Assembly (NCBI RefSeq): GCF_030209435.1
Contig: NZ_JARVRX010000014.1
Span: 62,001 to 126,000, forward strand
Source: Mycolicibacterium sp. lyk4-40-TYG-92
Lineage (GTDB): Bacteria; Actinomycetota; Actinomycetes; Mycobacteriales; Mycobacteriaceae
Length of the DNA: 64,000 bases
Reading direction: 5' to 3'
Of the stretch, positions 16,791 to 26,057 are shown one piece after another; the first letter of the stretch is position 1, and every line of letters starts with the position of its first letter. Both the position numbers and the translations under genes were made by a program. Below the pieces are notes generated by a model. That model did no database searches, was not told the DNA's origin, and worked only from the letters and a program-made list of their open reading frames with translations.

Positions 16791-17210
16791 ATGCAGTCAG
16801 CATTCGCACAGGATCACGACCTGACGGACAGCCCGATCGATCCGTCATGGGTCGTCGACGGCAAGCCACGGGCACGGTCGCGGCGCTGGTACACCAGTGG
16901 TGACTCGGCAGTCGAGTTCTATATCTGGGACTGCTCGGCCGGCACCTTCGACTGGACATTCGTCGTAGAGGAGACGGTGCACATCGTCGCCGGCGAGGTC
17001 CGCATCGGCGATCCAGAGACCGGAACCTGGCTCCGGGCGGGCGATTCCGCGGTTTTCGCCGCCGGTACCACCTACCGGTGGCACGTCCCGGACTACGTCC
17101 GCAAGCACGCCACCCTGCGCACCCCGCTCCCGACGCTGCTGATCCGGGTGGGCCGCGTTGCGACGCGGGTCGGACGTCGCCTGGTGTCCACGATCCCGAG
17201 TCGCGGGTAG
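16791..17210 (+). CDS. cupin-domain protein (ureidoglycine-aminohydrolase-like cupin)
   Basis: 139 residues. The cupin core spans about residues 45-110 (GTFDWTFVVEETVHIVAGEV to GDSAVFAAGTTYRWHVPDYV), the EETVHIVxGxV pattern of the cupin_3 (DUF861) group. The tail IRVGRVATRVGRRLVS is basic. Members bind metal or small ligands; the function here is unknown. It follows the VOC gene closely and may be co-transcribed. It ends 10 bp from the stop of the convergent PucR-type regulator. Confidence 0.82.
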   Translation: MQSAFAQDHDLTDSPIDPSWVVDGKPRARSRRWYTSGDSAVEFYIWDCSAGTFDWTFVVEETVHIVAGEVRIGDPETGTWLRAGDSAVFAAGTTYRWHVPDYVRKHATLRTPLPTLLIRVGRVATRVGRRLVSTIPSRG

Positions 17211-17220
17211 TTCGTCGGAG

Positions 17221-18453
17221 TCAATGTCCCCCACGCACGCCGAGCAACGTGAGGGCAGCGGCCACCTCGATCGGGTTGCGCGCAAAGGGTTTCGGCAGGA
17301 GTTCGTCGACACGCGCGAGGCGCCGGTCGATGGTGTTGCGGTGGGTGTACAACCGTTCGGCGGTGCTCGTCCGATTGAGTCCCTCATCGACGTAAGTCAG
17401 GACCGTCTGGTGCAGCACAGGGCTGGCGTCCTTCAATTCACCGAGCACGTCCGCCACGAACTGATCGGCCGACGACAGATCCGTCGACAACAGGTCCACG
17501 AGGTGGACGTCCTCGTAGCGCACGATGGACAGCGCGGAGCCCAGCCGCGCCAAGAGCCGTTGCGCTGCAGCGGCATCCATGTGCGTCCGCCGGAAGCCGC
17601 TCACCCCAGCGGCCGGGCGGCCCAGAGCTACGCGCACACCAGGTCGTCGTCCCAGGCGCTCGGCGAGATCAGCAGCTGTTGGCGTTGCCTTCGCCGGTAT
17701 CCACAGCCACAACGCAGCGGTACCGGCGACCACCGTCAGTCGCCGGTCCGCGTCGCACGCCCGCATCACCTGTTCACTGGCGCGCTCGAGCAAGCCGACG
17801 TCCTGCTCCGAATCCACCCAGACCACTACGCCGATGTGCGAGCCGGTCAGCGCGTAGCCGAGCTGCGCTTCGGCGCGCGATGGTGCGATGTCCGCGCCCT
17901 GGAGCAGCAGTTCGACAGTGGCGTAGCGCTGCAGCTGTGAGCCACCGGCGAACTCTTCTCGGACACGGCCCACGTGTGCCGCCAGTTCCTCGATGGAATC
18001 GTCGATGAACGTCGCAAGCGAATTGCCCGTGATCTCGATGAGTTCACGAAGTTGCTCCGCATCGTTGGTCGCCTCGAAGCAGGCAGCCAGCCACCATTTC
18101 CAACCGACACGTTGAGCGGATCGCCACGACGCGACATCGTCGGTGGTCAGGCCACGCAGCACCACATCACGTGCGTAGGTGCGCATGGCGCTTCCCGTCG
18201 CGGGAGCGACCCGGCGGCCCGGTTCAGCGATGTTGGACGTCAGCCAATGCTTGAGGTTGGCGACCGTCAGGCTTGCGTCAGCCTCTGCGAGTACCGGGTC
18301 GTCGGCGATCGCCCGGTACCGCGAGTCGCGCAGGGACGCCGCGGTCAAGTCGGCGACCACTTCCCCGGACCTCGTCAGCATCGTCTCGGCCAGTTCGCGG
18401 ATCAGTCGGCGGACCGGATCGGATGCATCGGGCCACAACTGATCCGGCGTCAT
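17221..18453 (-). CDS. PucR/CdaR-type transcriptional regulator
   Basis: 410 residues. A helical sensor-like N-terminal region and a central GGDEF-like region (QRYATVELLLQGADI to GVRVALGRPAAGVSGF) precede the C-terminal PucR helix-turn-helix: LTYVDEGLNRTSTAERLYTH, then RNTIDRRLARVDELL (residues about 340-400). Such proteins usually activate neighbouring catabolic genes in response to a substrate. It lies 16 bp downstream of the PhyH dioxygenase and is the last gene of the large minus-strand catabolic unit, so it is the first candidate for its pathway-specific activator. Two related dyads lie upstream of the PhyH-PucR pair. Confidence 0.88.
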   Translation of the reverse strand: MTPDQLWPDASDPVRRLIRELAETMLTRSGEVVADLTAASLRDSRYRAIADDPVLAEADASLTVANLKHWLTSNIAEPGRRVAPATGSAMRTYARDVVLRGLTTDDVASWRSAQRVGWKWWLAACFEATNDAEQLRELIEITGNSLATFIDDSIEELAAHVGRVREEFAGGSQLQRYATVELLLQGADIAPSRAEAQLGYALTGSHIGVVVWVDSEQDVGLLERASEQVMRACDADRRLTVVAGTAALWLWIPAKATPTAADLAERLGRRPGVRVALGRPAAGVSGFRRTHMDAAAAQRLLARLGSALSIVRYEDVHLVDLLSTDLSSADQFVADVLGELKDASPVLHQTVLTYVDEGLNRTSTAERLYTHRNTIDRRLARVDELLPKPFARNPIEVAAALTLLGVRGGH

Positions 18454-18469
18454 GGCAACAGTCTGCCGC

Positions 18470-19330
18470 TTACAGACCGAGGTGATCGGCGAGTTCGCGG
18501 TAGTCGACCATCCACAGTCCCGGCGAGCCGGTCGGATACTGGGACCGGAAGCCGAGGATGCGCTGGACGCGCTCCGGCAGGGTTTTCACCACGTCGCGAT
18601 CGACCAGGAACGGGTAGGCCTCCTCGCCGACCAGGAAGCCCGGGTTGAACGCGAAGGACACCGCGCGGCGGTACTCATCGGTGGTGACGTTGGCGCCACC
18701 GCCGTGGGCGGTCTTGCCGCTGAAGAAGAGGGCGTCGCCGGCGTTCATGATGGCGGGGACCGTCTGCTCGGGCGTCCCGCGATCCTGGAAATCGGGCCAC
18801 TTGTGGCTGCCCGGGATGACGCGGGTGGCGCCGTTCTCCTCGGTGAAGTCCGTGAGGGCGATGAGGAAGTTGAGGGTGATCTCGGGGCCGGCGGGGCCCA
18901 TGCCGACGAAGGGATACCAGTTCTCGAGGTCGCGGTGCAGGAACTGCGCGCGGTTGCCGGGGCCGATCTCGATGACCTGGGCGGTGGTCATCCAGTACGT
19001 GCCCGATTCCTCGAGGAAGGTCGCATCACACAGGGCATGCACCAGGTCGTGGTTGATGATCTCGTTCCGGAAGACCGGGCTGTGGGTGACCAGGTTCGTC
19101 AGGCGCTTGGTGTTGGCGCCGTGGAACTCGTTGACGATCTCGAGCTCGTGCTTGCCGCCGGGAGTCAGCGCGGTGAGGGGGGCTTCGATCTCGGCGTTGA
19201 ACCGGGTGACCTGCTCCGGGGTCAGCAGGCCCTCGATGATCACCCCGCCGTCCTCGGTGACGACGGCGCGAATGTCCGCGACATCCGCGGTGTGGGGAAG
19301 CTTCCGGAGGTTCGAAACAGCGGTTGTCAT
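18470..19330 (-). CDS. phytanoyl-CoA-dioxygenase (PhyH)-family Fe(II)/2-oxoglutarate oxygenase
   Basis: 286 residues from ATG 19330; the longer open frame upstream is non-coding in character. The double-stranded beta-helix iron ligands are visible: H-x-D in QFLHRDLENWY (residue about 134) and the distal His in GKTAHGGGANVT (about 213), followed by an Arg (DEYRRAVSFAFNPG) for 2-oxoglutarate. This is a complete catalytic set. PhyH members hydroxylate acyl-CoAs or small molecules. It is separated from the upstream ligase gene by 142 bp containing two dyads, so it may have its own regulated promoter, and it is closely followed by the PucR regulator. Confidence 0.88.
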   Translation of the reverse strand: MTTAVSNLRKLPHTADVADIRAVVTEDGGVIIEGLLTPEQVTRFNAEIEAPLTALTPGGKHELEIVNEFHGANTKRLTNLVTHSPVFRNEIINHDLVHALCDATFLEESGTYWMTTAQVIEIGPGNRAQFLHRDLENWYPFVGMGPAGPEITLNFLIALTDFTEENGATRVIPGSHKWPDFQDRGTPEQTVPAIMNAGDALFFSGKTAHGGGANVTTDEYRRAVSFAFNPGFLVGEEAYPFLVDRDVVKTLPERVQRILGFRSQYPTGSPGLWMVDYRELADHLGL

Positions 19331-19421
19331 CGCGTGATCTCTTTCTGCGAGTTGAACTTTGGGGGGGACGCCGAGCTGCTGGTGTGGCGTTCGTCTCACT
19401 ATTGCCGTTGGGGCCGGTGGT

Positions 19422-19473
19422 GTGCCATGGCACCTCTCAACCAATCGAGCGGGCGGACGGTGCATGTTGCACC
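19422..19473. promoter_or_regulatory. two related palindromes upstream of PhyH-PucR
   Basis: GTGCCATGGCAC (19422-19433) is a perfect 12-bp palindrome. GGTGCA-TGT-TGCACC (19459-19473) is a perfect 6-bp inverted repeat. Both use GGTGC-type half-sites and their centres are about 38 bp apart. They fill the 142-bp gap before the PhyH gene and are candidate binding sites for the PucR protein. Confidence 0.45.
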
Positions 19474-21020
19474 TATCGGTTGGGGTCGCCGGCCAGCTGC
19501 CGCTTCAGTTCGAATTTCTGAATCTTGCCGGTGGCCGTCTTGGGGAGTGCGGTGAACTCGATGCGGTCCGGGACCTTGAATTTCGCGACGCGGTCGAGCA
19601 GGTGGGCCCGCAGTTCCGCACTCGTGACAGCCGCACCTGGGCGAAGCGACACGAACGCCGCGGGCCGCTCACCCCAATGCTCGTGCGGCATGCCGACAAC
19701 CGCGGCCTCCAGCACGGCGGGGTGCTCGAGGATGGCGCTCTCGATCTCGACCGAGCTGATGTTCTCGCCACCGGAGATGATGACATCCTTTGCGCGGTCA
19801 CGGATTTCGAGGTAGCCGTCGGGGTGACGCACCGCGAGATCGCCACTGCGGAACCAGCCGTCCGGCACCGCTGCCGCAGTGGCGGCCATATCTCGGTAGT
19901 ACGCGGGGGTGACGTTGTTTCCCCACAACGCGATCTCGCCGATCGTTGCACCGTCTGCGGGGACGTCCCGGCCCTTTTCGTCCACCACCCGAACGGGGTC
20001 GGTGACGATGTTGCCGACGCCCTGGCGGGCGTTCAGGCGGTCGCGCTCGTCAGCAGACGACGAGTCCCACTCCTGCTTCCATTCGTTGATGACGGCCGGG
20101 CCGTAGGTCTCGGTCATGCCGTAGAGATGGGTGACCGCGAGGCCGCAGGCACGGGCCCGCGCAAGCAGTGCGGGTGCGGGCGGCGCTCCGCCGGTGGCCA
20201 CCCACACGGTTTGTTCCGCTCGCTTCGCAGGCGGCTGCGAGGTCATGGTCGACAGGACCGTCGGCGCCGCGCACATGTGGGTGATCGCGTGGTCCTCGAC
20301 GGCGGTCCAGATCGCATACGCCTCGACCTTGGGCAGGCACACGTGGGTGGCGCCGGCCGCGGTGACCGCCCAGGTGAAGCACCACCCGTTGCAGTGGAAC
20401 ATCGGCAGCGTCCACAGATACGCCGAGTTGAGGTTCAGGCCCGAATGGAAGGCCATGGCCAGCGCCTGCAGGTACGTGCCGCGGTGGGTGTACACCACGC
20501 CCTTCGGCTTACCCGTGGTACCCGATGTGTAATTGATTGCCACCGTGGCGAATTCGTCGTCACAGGCAACATCCACCGGCGCTGCCGACGCCAGGTAGTG
20601 CTCGTATTGCTCACTGCCGGCGATGACCTTCACGGTGCCGCAGACCAACTCGGCCGCCTCCCGCGCGACCGCGATCAGCGGGTCCGTGGCGATCAGCACC
20701 TCGGCTCCGCTGTGCTCGAGGATGTATGCGATGTCCCCTGCGCTCAGGCGAGAGTTCAGCGGCACCAGAACCCCACCCGCGTAGGGCACCCCGTAATGCG
20801 CCTCGAGCATTTCCAGGGTGTTGTGCGCCAGCACCGCGACGCGGGCACCCGGCCCCAGTCCGTCGGCAACCAGCGCGCCCGCGAGGTGCCGGCAGCGCTC
20901 ATGCAGATCGCGGTACGTCAGCACGCGTGCGCCGTCGATGACGGCGACCTTGTCCCCGTGCACCGCTGCGGCTCGATCGAGAAAACGCACCGGGTTCAGC
21001 GCCGACACTGCATGTGTCAC
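19473..21020 (-). CDS. AMP-forming acyl-CoA synthetase (fatty-acid/aryl CoA ligase family)
   Basis: 515 residues with all adenylate-forming core motifs: YTSGTTGKPKGVVYTHRG (P-loop A3, near residue 180), the medium-chain-type LPMFHCNGWCFTW, YGMTETYGP (A5), WFRSGDLAVRHPDGYLEIRDRAKD (A7/A8) and the catalytic Lys in TATGKIQKFELK (A10). The reaction is a carboxylate plus ATP and CoA to acyl-CoA. The FHCNGWCF pattern points to medium or branched acids rather than long-chain fatty acids. It overlaps the dehydrogenase gene upstream by 4 bp (ATGA), so it belongs to the same operon. Acid substrate unknown. Confidence 0.92.
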   Translation of the reverse strand: MTHAVSALNPVRFLDRAAAVHGDKVAVIDGARVLTYRDLHERCRHLAGALVADGLGPGARVAVLAHNTLEMLEAHYGVPYAGGVLVPLNSRLSAGDIAYILEHSGAEVLIATDPLIAVAREAAELVCGTVKVIAGSEQYEHYLASAAPVDVACDDEFATVAINYTSGTTGKPKGVVYTHRGTYLQALAMAFHSGLNLNSAYLWTLPMFHCNGWCFTWAVTAAGATHVCLPKVEAYAIWTAVEDHAITHMCAAPTVLSTMTSQPPAKRAEQTVWVATGGAPPAPALLARARACGLAVTHLYGMTETYGPAVINEWKQEWDSSSADERDRLNARQGVGNIVTDPVRVVDEKGRDVPADGATIGEIALWGNNVTPAYYRDMAATAAAVPDGWFRSGDLAVRHPDGYLEIRDRAKDVIISGGENISSVEIESAILEHPAVLEAAVVGMPHEHWGERPAAFVSLRPGAAVTSAELRAHLLDRVAKFKVPDRIEFTALPKTATGKIQKFELKRQLAGDPNR

Positions 21021-22054
21021 AGCGATCCATCTTCAAGCAGCCGAGCACCTTTCGATGCCAGGGCACGTGTGGGCAGATCACCCATCGACAGAAACCCGCT
21101 GGGCGCGTCGATGACCGCCGTCACGGCATTGACCGCAGCTGCAATGGTGCTCACGAACGATTCGAAGCCGGTCAGTGATGTCAGCTCGATCGTCTGGTCA
21201 GCGCCTTCGATGCGGTAATCATCACCCGCGGTGAGCGAGTCGCTCGGGTCGAAGAAGCCGAACATGATCTCGAGGTCGATGACCGCACGGCCGCCGCGCA
21301 ATCCGCGGGCGGCGTGGGTGACGGCCGCGATCTGGCCACGTTCGACGGTGACGTGCTCGCCGATCCGAGTGATCTCGCTGACCGTCGCGGGTGTCACCCG
21401 GTCGACCTCGATAGCGTCCAAGGTCCACCCGAGGCCGCTCGCCAGCGCGCCGATCGATTGTTCGAAACCGTAGTGGCCGACCACATCTCCAGATTCCTGT
21501 GCCGCGGCGAACTGCGCGGGCGTCAGTCCCAGGCCGAACTTCGACAGGATCGCCCCGTACCGCGACATGTTGGTGCGACGGCGGATGATCACGCGGTCGA
21601 CACGTTGGGTGAGGGCGGTCAGCAGCAGGGGCAGGGTGTCCATGAGGACGCCGGGGTTGGCCCCGGTGCCCAGCACAGTGACACCGTGCGCTTTCGCGGT
21701 GTCATCGAGGCGACGCGAAATCTCCGGGTGACTCGACCACGGGTACGCCAGTTCCTCGCAGATGCTCATCACGTTGTACGCACGTTGCAGAAGCGGCACG
21801 ATGGTGTCGGCGACGTGGTTCAGATCTGACGTCGTCGCGACGACCGCCAGGTCCGCTGGGGGCAGACCCGCGGGATCGTCGACGACGGTCACGCCAGTCG
21901 GCGCGCTGCCGACGAGGACGCCGAGATCCGTGCCGACGACCGCGGGATTGCGGTCGGCCGCACCGACGATCTCGACGTCGGTGCGTCGCAGCAGGGATTG
22001 CGCCATGGCGCGGCCGGTGGCGCCGAGGCCTACCATCACGAGTCGTTGTGTCAT
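21017..22054 (-). CDS. 2,4-diaminopentanoate-dehydrogenase-like NAD(P)-dependent oxidoreductase
   Basis: 345 residues: an N-terminal Rossmann domain (LVMVGLGATGRAMAQSLL, residues 5-22), a middle section with SICEELAYPW and GTGANPGVLMDTLPLLL, and a C-terminal domain ending APSGFLSMGDLPTRALAS. This is the pattern of the diaminopentanoate dehydrogenase family, related to dihydrodipicolinate reductase. Family members oxidatively deaminate amino acids or act on related imines, but many copies in actinobacteria have no known substrate. Its stop overlaps the ligase start and it follows the permease by 42 bp. Its place next to an amino-acid-type permease supports action on an amino compound. Confidence 0.83.
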   Translation of the reverse strand: MTQRLVMVGLGATGRAMAQSLLRRTDVEIVGAADRNPAVVGTDLGVLVGSAPTGVTVVDDPAGLPPADLAVVATTSDLNHVADTIVPLLQRAYNVMSICEELAYPWSSHPEISRRLDDTAKAHGVTVLGTGANPGVLMDTLPLLLTALTQRVDRVIIRRRTNMSRYGAILSKFGLGLTPAQFAAAQESGDVVGHYGFEQSIGALASGLGWTLDAIEVDRVTPATVSEITRIGEHVTVERGQIAAVTHAARGLRGGRAVIDLEIMFGFFDPSDSLTAGDDYRIEGADQTIELTSLTGFESFVSTIAAAVNAVTAVIDAPSGFLSMGDLPTRALASKGARLLEDGSL

Positions 22055-22096
22055 TTTTCGCTGTCTCTCAAAGGAATTCGTTGTCCCACGGTTTCG

Positions 22097-23527
22097 CTAT
22101 TCTTGCCGGCCCGAGGCCGGCAGCAGTTTCCCGACGACGGGTCCGAGCGCGAAGGCGGCGATCAGGGAAACGATGATGACGACGGAGACCACCCGGCTGT
22201 TTCCGGCGAGCAGATCGAGGTTCAGCAGCATGATCGCCAGGATGGCCAGCAGCCCCGCCATGCCGAGAAGTGGCGCGATCAGTGTCCGCGTCACCGGCGC
22301 CCCGTGCGGTTCGCGCCGGAAGAAGGCCAGCACGGCCGAGCAGGTGAGGATGAGCAGCACGACGTATCCGATGGACCCCAGACCCGATGTCCACGTGTAG
22401 ATTTCGCTCATCGGGTCGAGCCCGATCATGGTACCGCCGGCCAGCACAGCGCCGGTGGCGATCGCGACGGCCACCGCCCCGCGGTGCGGCGAGCCGTGCT
22501 TCGGGTGGCTCGCCGACAGGGTGGTCGGCAACAGGCCACGGGACGCCAGCGAGAAGGTGTAGCGGGCGAGGATGTTGTGCCACGTCAAGGCGGCCGCGAA
22601 GGTACTGGTGACGAACATCGCCACGGTCAGGTCGGCACCGACGCGCCCGAGGTACTGAAGCGCCACTGCGGAGAACAGGCCCTCGGGGTCGGCTGTCGCG
22701 GCTTGGACGACTCGACTGTCGCCCACGCCGCTGATCACCGCCCACGAGGTGAACGTGTAGAAGAGTCCCACCACGACCACCGAGATGATCGTCGCCCGGC
22801 GTACCGTCCGGGCGGGATCACGTGCCTCGTCCCGGAACACCGCCGCCGCCTCGATGCCGATGAAGCTCAGCACGGCGAAGATGAGGCCGACCCCGGGTGC
22901 GCCGCTGAATATCGTCTTCAGAGAGAACATCCCACCGGATAAGCCTTCCGGTCCACCGCCGCGCGCGACGATCCAAAAGTCCAGCGCGAGAACGATGCTC
23001 ACCTCGGCAACCAGGAGGACACCCAGGACCTTGCCGGACAGCTCGACGTCCCGGTAGCCCAGGAACAACGTCAGCGCCAGTCCCACCCCGGCCCACAGCC
23101 ACCATGGCGATGCGGGCCCGCCGTAGGACTTCAGCAGCGCGTCGACACCGGTCCCGAACAGGATGAACAGCCCGATGAAGATGCACGTATACGACAGCAT
23201 GGCCAGATAGCCGGTGCCGATCCCGGCGGCTCGGCCCAGTCCCGCATGCACGTAGGAGTAGAACGCCCCCGCCGAGCGGACGAAGGGCGTCATCGTCGTG
23301 AAACCGATGACGAAGAGAAGCAGGACGACGAGGGTCGCCACGTAGCCGATGGGCAGGCCTGCGCCGTTCCCCAAGGCCAGGCCCAGCACCATCGGCCCGC
23401 CGACCACGCAGAGCGGGGCGGCCCCGGCGATGATCATGAGGGAGATCGAGCCGACGCCGAGCTTGCCGCTCAGTCGGGGCGTAGTACGGCTCTCAGCGGC
23501 GTTACCGCTTGTGGTGGTATCCATCAT
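22097..23527 (-). CDS. APC-superfamily amino acid/amine permease
   Basis: 476 residues with about 12 hydrophobic segments in the inner membrane. The first transmembrane helix carries the family substrate-binding segment (ISLMIIAGAAPLCVVGG). Later features are SAGAFYSYVHAGLGRAAGIGTGYLA and the conserved FIGIEAAAVFRDEARDP segment near residue 225. The likely role is proton-coupled uptake of an amino acid or amine. Two ATGs (23527 and 23524) are possible starts. The first overlaps the stop of the ADH gene by one base. It provides the import step of the catabolic operon. Confidence 0.92.
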   Translation of the reverse strand: MMDTTTSGNAAESRTTPRLSGKLGVGSISLMIIAGAAPLCVVGGPMVLGLALGNGAGLPIGYVATLVVLLLFVIGFTTMTPFVRSAGAFYSYVHAGLGRAAGIGTGYLAMLSYTCIFIGLFILFGTGVDALLKSYGGPASPWWLWAGVGLALTLFLGYRDVELSGKVLGVLLVAEVSIVLALDFWIVARGGGPEGLSGGMFSLKTIFSGAPGVGLIFAVLSFIGIEAAAVFRDEARDPARTVRRATIISVVVVGLFYTFTSWAVISGVGDSRVVQAATADPEGLFSAVALQYLGRVGADLTVAMFVTSTFAAALTWHNILARYTFSLASRGLLPTTLSASHPKHGSPHRGAVAVAIATGAVLAGGTMIGLDPMSEIYTWTSGLGSIGYVVLLILTCSAVLAFFRREPHGAPVTRTLIAPLLGMAGLLAILAIMLLNLDLLAGNSRVVSVVIIVSLIAAFALGPVVGKLLPASGRQE

Positions 23528-24642
23528 CAGAACCTGATCACCGAGCGGATGCCGACGCCGCGCTTCATCTCGTCGAACGCGTCATTGATCTCTGCCAGGT
23601 CGATGACCCGGGTCACGAGCGAGTCGAGATCGATGCGGCCCCGCATGTAGTGCTCGACGAGCAGCGGGAAGTCGGTGGCGGGCTTGCTCGAGCCGTAGTT
23701 CGAGCCGATGAGGGAAAGCTCTTGATCCGACATGACGAAGGGGTCGATCGTGACCTTCATACCGTCGGCCACCTGCCCCGCGACGACGGCGGTGCCACCT
23801 CGAGCCAGGACCGCATAGGCGGCTTCGATGGTCTGCGGCAGGCCGATGGCCTCGATGGCCACCTCGACGCCACGCCCGTCGGTGAGCTCCGCGATCCGGT
23901 CCGCCAGATTTTCCTGGGCGCTGTTGATGATGTCCGTGGCTCCGAAAACCCGCGCCTGCTTGAGCTTTTCGTCGGAGATGTCGGCGGCGATGATCTGCCG
24001 TGCGCCAACCAGACGCGCGCCCTGAATCGCGTTCAGCCCGACGCCGCCGCACCCGATGACCAACACGGTATCGCTGGGGCGGACCTTCGCAGTGTTGACC
24101 GCCGCGCCGACGCCGGTGGTGACGGCGCAGCCGATCAGCGCCGACTGTTCGAAGGGGGCGTCTTCCCGGATCGCGATCGCACCCGATTCGGGCACCATGA
24201 CGTACTGGCCGAAGGTGCCGAGGCCGGCAAAGCTGAGGACGTCCGCGCCATCAGCCGCCGTGATCCGCGACCGGCCGTCGAACGAGAGGTGGTTGGCCGA
24301 ATGTTGAGCGACCATGTCGCACAGGACGGGCCGGCCACTGATGCAGTACCGGCACCGGCGACAGGAGGGTGTCCAGGACAGCACGACGTGATCGCCCTTC
24401 TTCAGGGTCGTCACCCCGTCGCCCACGCTCTCGATGACACCGGCGCCTTCGTGGCCGAGAATCATCGGGGTGGGGACGTCCCATTCACCGGCAACAACGT
24501 GAAAATCGCTGTGGCACACTCCACTTGCCTTGAGTCGCACGAATACGTCGCCGGGCGGCGGGGTCGACGGGAGCGAGACGGTTTCGATGCTCAGCGGCGC
24601 GTTCGGCGTCCTGAAGACGGCGGCGTCGAATTCGATGGTCAT
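23527..24642 (-). CDS. zinc-dependent alcohol dehydrogenase (class III-like MDR)
   Basis: 371 residues. Catalytic zinc ligands are in GVCHSDFH (Cys near residue 43) and LGHEGAG (His/Glu near 69). The structural Cys cluster is SCRRCRYCISGRPVLC near residues 95-110, and the coenzyme motif is VIGCGGVGLNAIQGA near 195. The length and the pattern GIRSVIRF at the C-terminus fit the class III or mycothiol/NDMA-associated group of mycobacterial ADHs. The likely role is oxidation of an alcohol intermediate to the aldehyde for the aldehyde dehydrogenase encoded 59 bp upstream. Exact substrate and cofactor type cannot be read from the sequence. Confidence 0.92.
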   Translation of the reverse strand: MTIEFDAAVFRTPNAPLSIETVSLPSTPPPGDVFVRLKASGVCHSDFHVVAGEWDVPTPMILGHEGAGVIESVGDGVTTLKKGDHVVLSWTPSCRRCRYCISGRPVLCDMVAQHSANHLSFDGRSRITAADGADVLSFAGLGTFGQYVMVPESGAIAIREDAPFEQSALIGCAVTTGVGAAVNTAKVRPSDTVLVIGCGGVGLNAIQGARLVGARQIIAADISDEKLKQARVFGATDIINSAQENLADRIAELTDGRGVEVAIEAIGLPQTIEAAYAVLARGGTAVVAGQVADGMKVTIDPFVMSDQELSLIGSNYGSSKPATDFPLLVEHYMRGRIDLDSLVTRVIDLAEINDAFDEMKRGVGIRSVIRF

Positions 24643-24701
24643 GACAGATGTCCTTTGAGGGGTGGATGTGGTGGATCAGATGTGGCGGTGACGGTCGGCG
24701 G

Positions 24702-26057
24702 CTAGCCGCGAAGAGTGCGGATGAGCTTCTTGTTGGCGAACTCTTCGATCCCCGCCCGGCCGAGTTCGCGCCCGAAGCCGGATCGCTTGACGCCGCCGAA
24801 CGGCAGCTCCATGCTGTCGAGGCCGACGCCGTTGACGAACACCATCCCGGCCTCGATCTGATCGGCGACCCGGATCGCCTGCTCAGGATCTGTGGTGAAC
24901 ACGTACGAGCCCAATCCGTAGGGCGTGTTGTTCGCCAGCTCGATGGCCTCGTCTTCGGACGCGGCCCGATAGATGGTGGCCACCGGACCGAACAGCTCCT
25001 CGGTCGACGACGGCGACGTCGGCGCTACGTCGGTCAGCACGGCGGGTGGGAAGAACGCCCCCTCTCGCTCGCCATCGCGAACCAGCGTCGCACCGTCTGC
25101 GACAGCGCGCCGGACCTGTTCTTCCAGTCGCTCGGCGGCAGCAACCGAGGACAGCGGAGCAAGCGAGCCGGCCTGGGCCAGAACTTGTTCCGTGAACGCA
25201 TCGACGAACGGTTCGTACAGGTCGTCGGCAACGATGAACCGTTTTGCGGCGTTGCACGCTTGGCCCGCATTTTCGAATCGGGCGTCGACCGCGGCCCGCA
25301 CGGTGGCATCGAGGTCATCGGTTGACAGCACGATGAACGGGTCAGAGCCACCCAATTCGAGCACCACCTTTTTCAGGTTGCGGCCCGCCACTTCCGCGAC
25401 TGCGGCGCCGGCCCGCTCGGAACCGGTGAAGGACACACCTCGCACCCTGGGGTCCGCGATGGCGTCGGCGACCTGTTGGTTGGTCGCATAAACGTTGACG
25501 TAGCAGCCGTCGGGAAAGCCGGCGTCGGTGAAGATCCGTTGCAGGGCGGCCGCTGATTCCGGGCACTGCGGTGCGTGCTTGAGCACGATGGCATTCCCCA
25601 GTGCGAGATTGGGTCCGGCGAATCGGGCGACCTGGTAGTACGGGTAATTCCACGGCATGATGCCCAACAACACGCCGATGGGCTGGCGGCGGATGAACGC
25701 CGTCCCCTCGCCATCAATGAGCTCGATCGGCTCGTCCGCGAGAAACTGCTGGGCGTTGTCCGCGTAGTACTCGTAGATGGCTGCGCTGAATTCGACCTCA
25801 CCGATGGCCTGGTCGAGGGACTTGCCCATCTCGCGGCGGATGATTTCGGCAAGTTCGCCGGCGCGCGAGTTGTGCAGTGCGGCAACGTTTCTCAGCAGAT
25901 CAGCGCGCTCGCTGACAGACGTCTGCCTCGACCAATCCCGATAGGCGTTCGCGGCCACTTCAAGCGCCGCATCCACCTCTTCGTCCGTTGCGGTGGGGTA
26001 CTCGCGTACCAACTCGCCGGTCGCCGGGTCGGTCACGGCATACCACGACATGTTCAT
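24702..26057 (-). CDS. NAD(P)-dependent succinate-semialdehyde-type aldehyde dehydrogenase
   Basis: 451 residues, the length of short SSADH-type enzymes. Visible motifs are PWNYPYYQVAR near residue 135, FTGSERAGAAVAE near 210, the general-base Glu in KVVLELGGSDPFIVL near 232, and the catalytic Cys in ENAGQACNAAKRF near 265. The end ELPFGGVKRSGFGRELG is typical. It converts a semialdehyde or other aldehyde to the acid, feeding the CoA ligases of the operon. Its ATG overlaps the stop of the upstream ligase gene by 4 bp, showing tight coupling. The substrate could be a C4 semialdehyde or a longer one. Confidence 0.92.
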   Translation of the reverse strand: MNMSWYAVTDPATGELVREYPTATDEEVDAALEVAANAYRDWSRQTSVSERADLLRNVAALHNSRAGELAEIIRREMGKSLDQAIGEVEFSAAIYEYYADNAQQFLADEPIELIDGEGTAFIRRQPIGVLLGIMPWNYPYYQVARFAGPNLALGNAIVLKHAPQCPESAAALQRIFTDAGFPDGCYVNVYATNQQVADAIADPRVRGVSFTGSERAGAAVAEVAGRNLKKVVLELGGSDPFIVLSTDDLDATVRAAVDARFENAGQACNAAKRFIVADDLYEPFVDAFTEQVLAQAGSLAPLSSVAAAERLEEQVRRAVADGATLVRDGEREGAFFPPAVLTDVAPTSPSSTEELFGPVATIYRAASEDEAIELANNTPYGLGSYVFTTDPEQAIRVADQIEAGMVFVNGVGLDSMELPFGGVKRSGFGRELGRAGIEEFANKKLIRTLRG

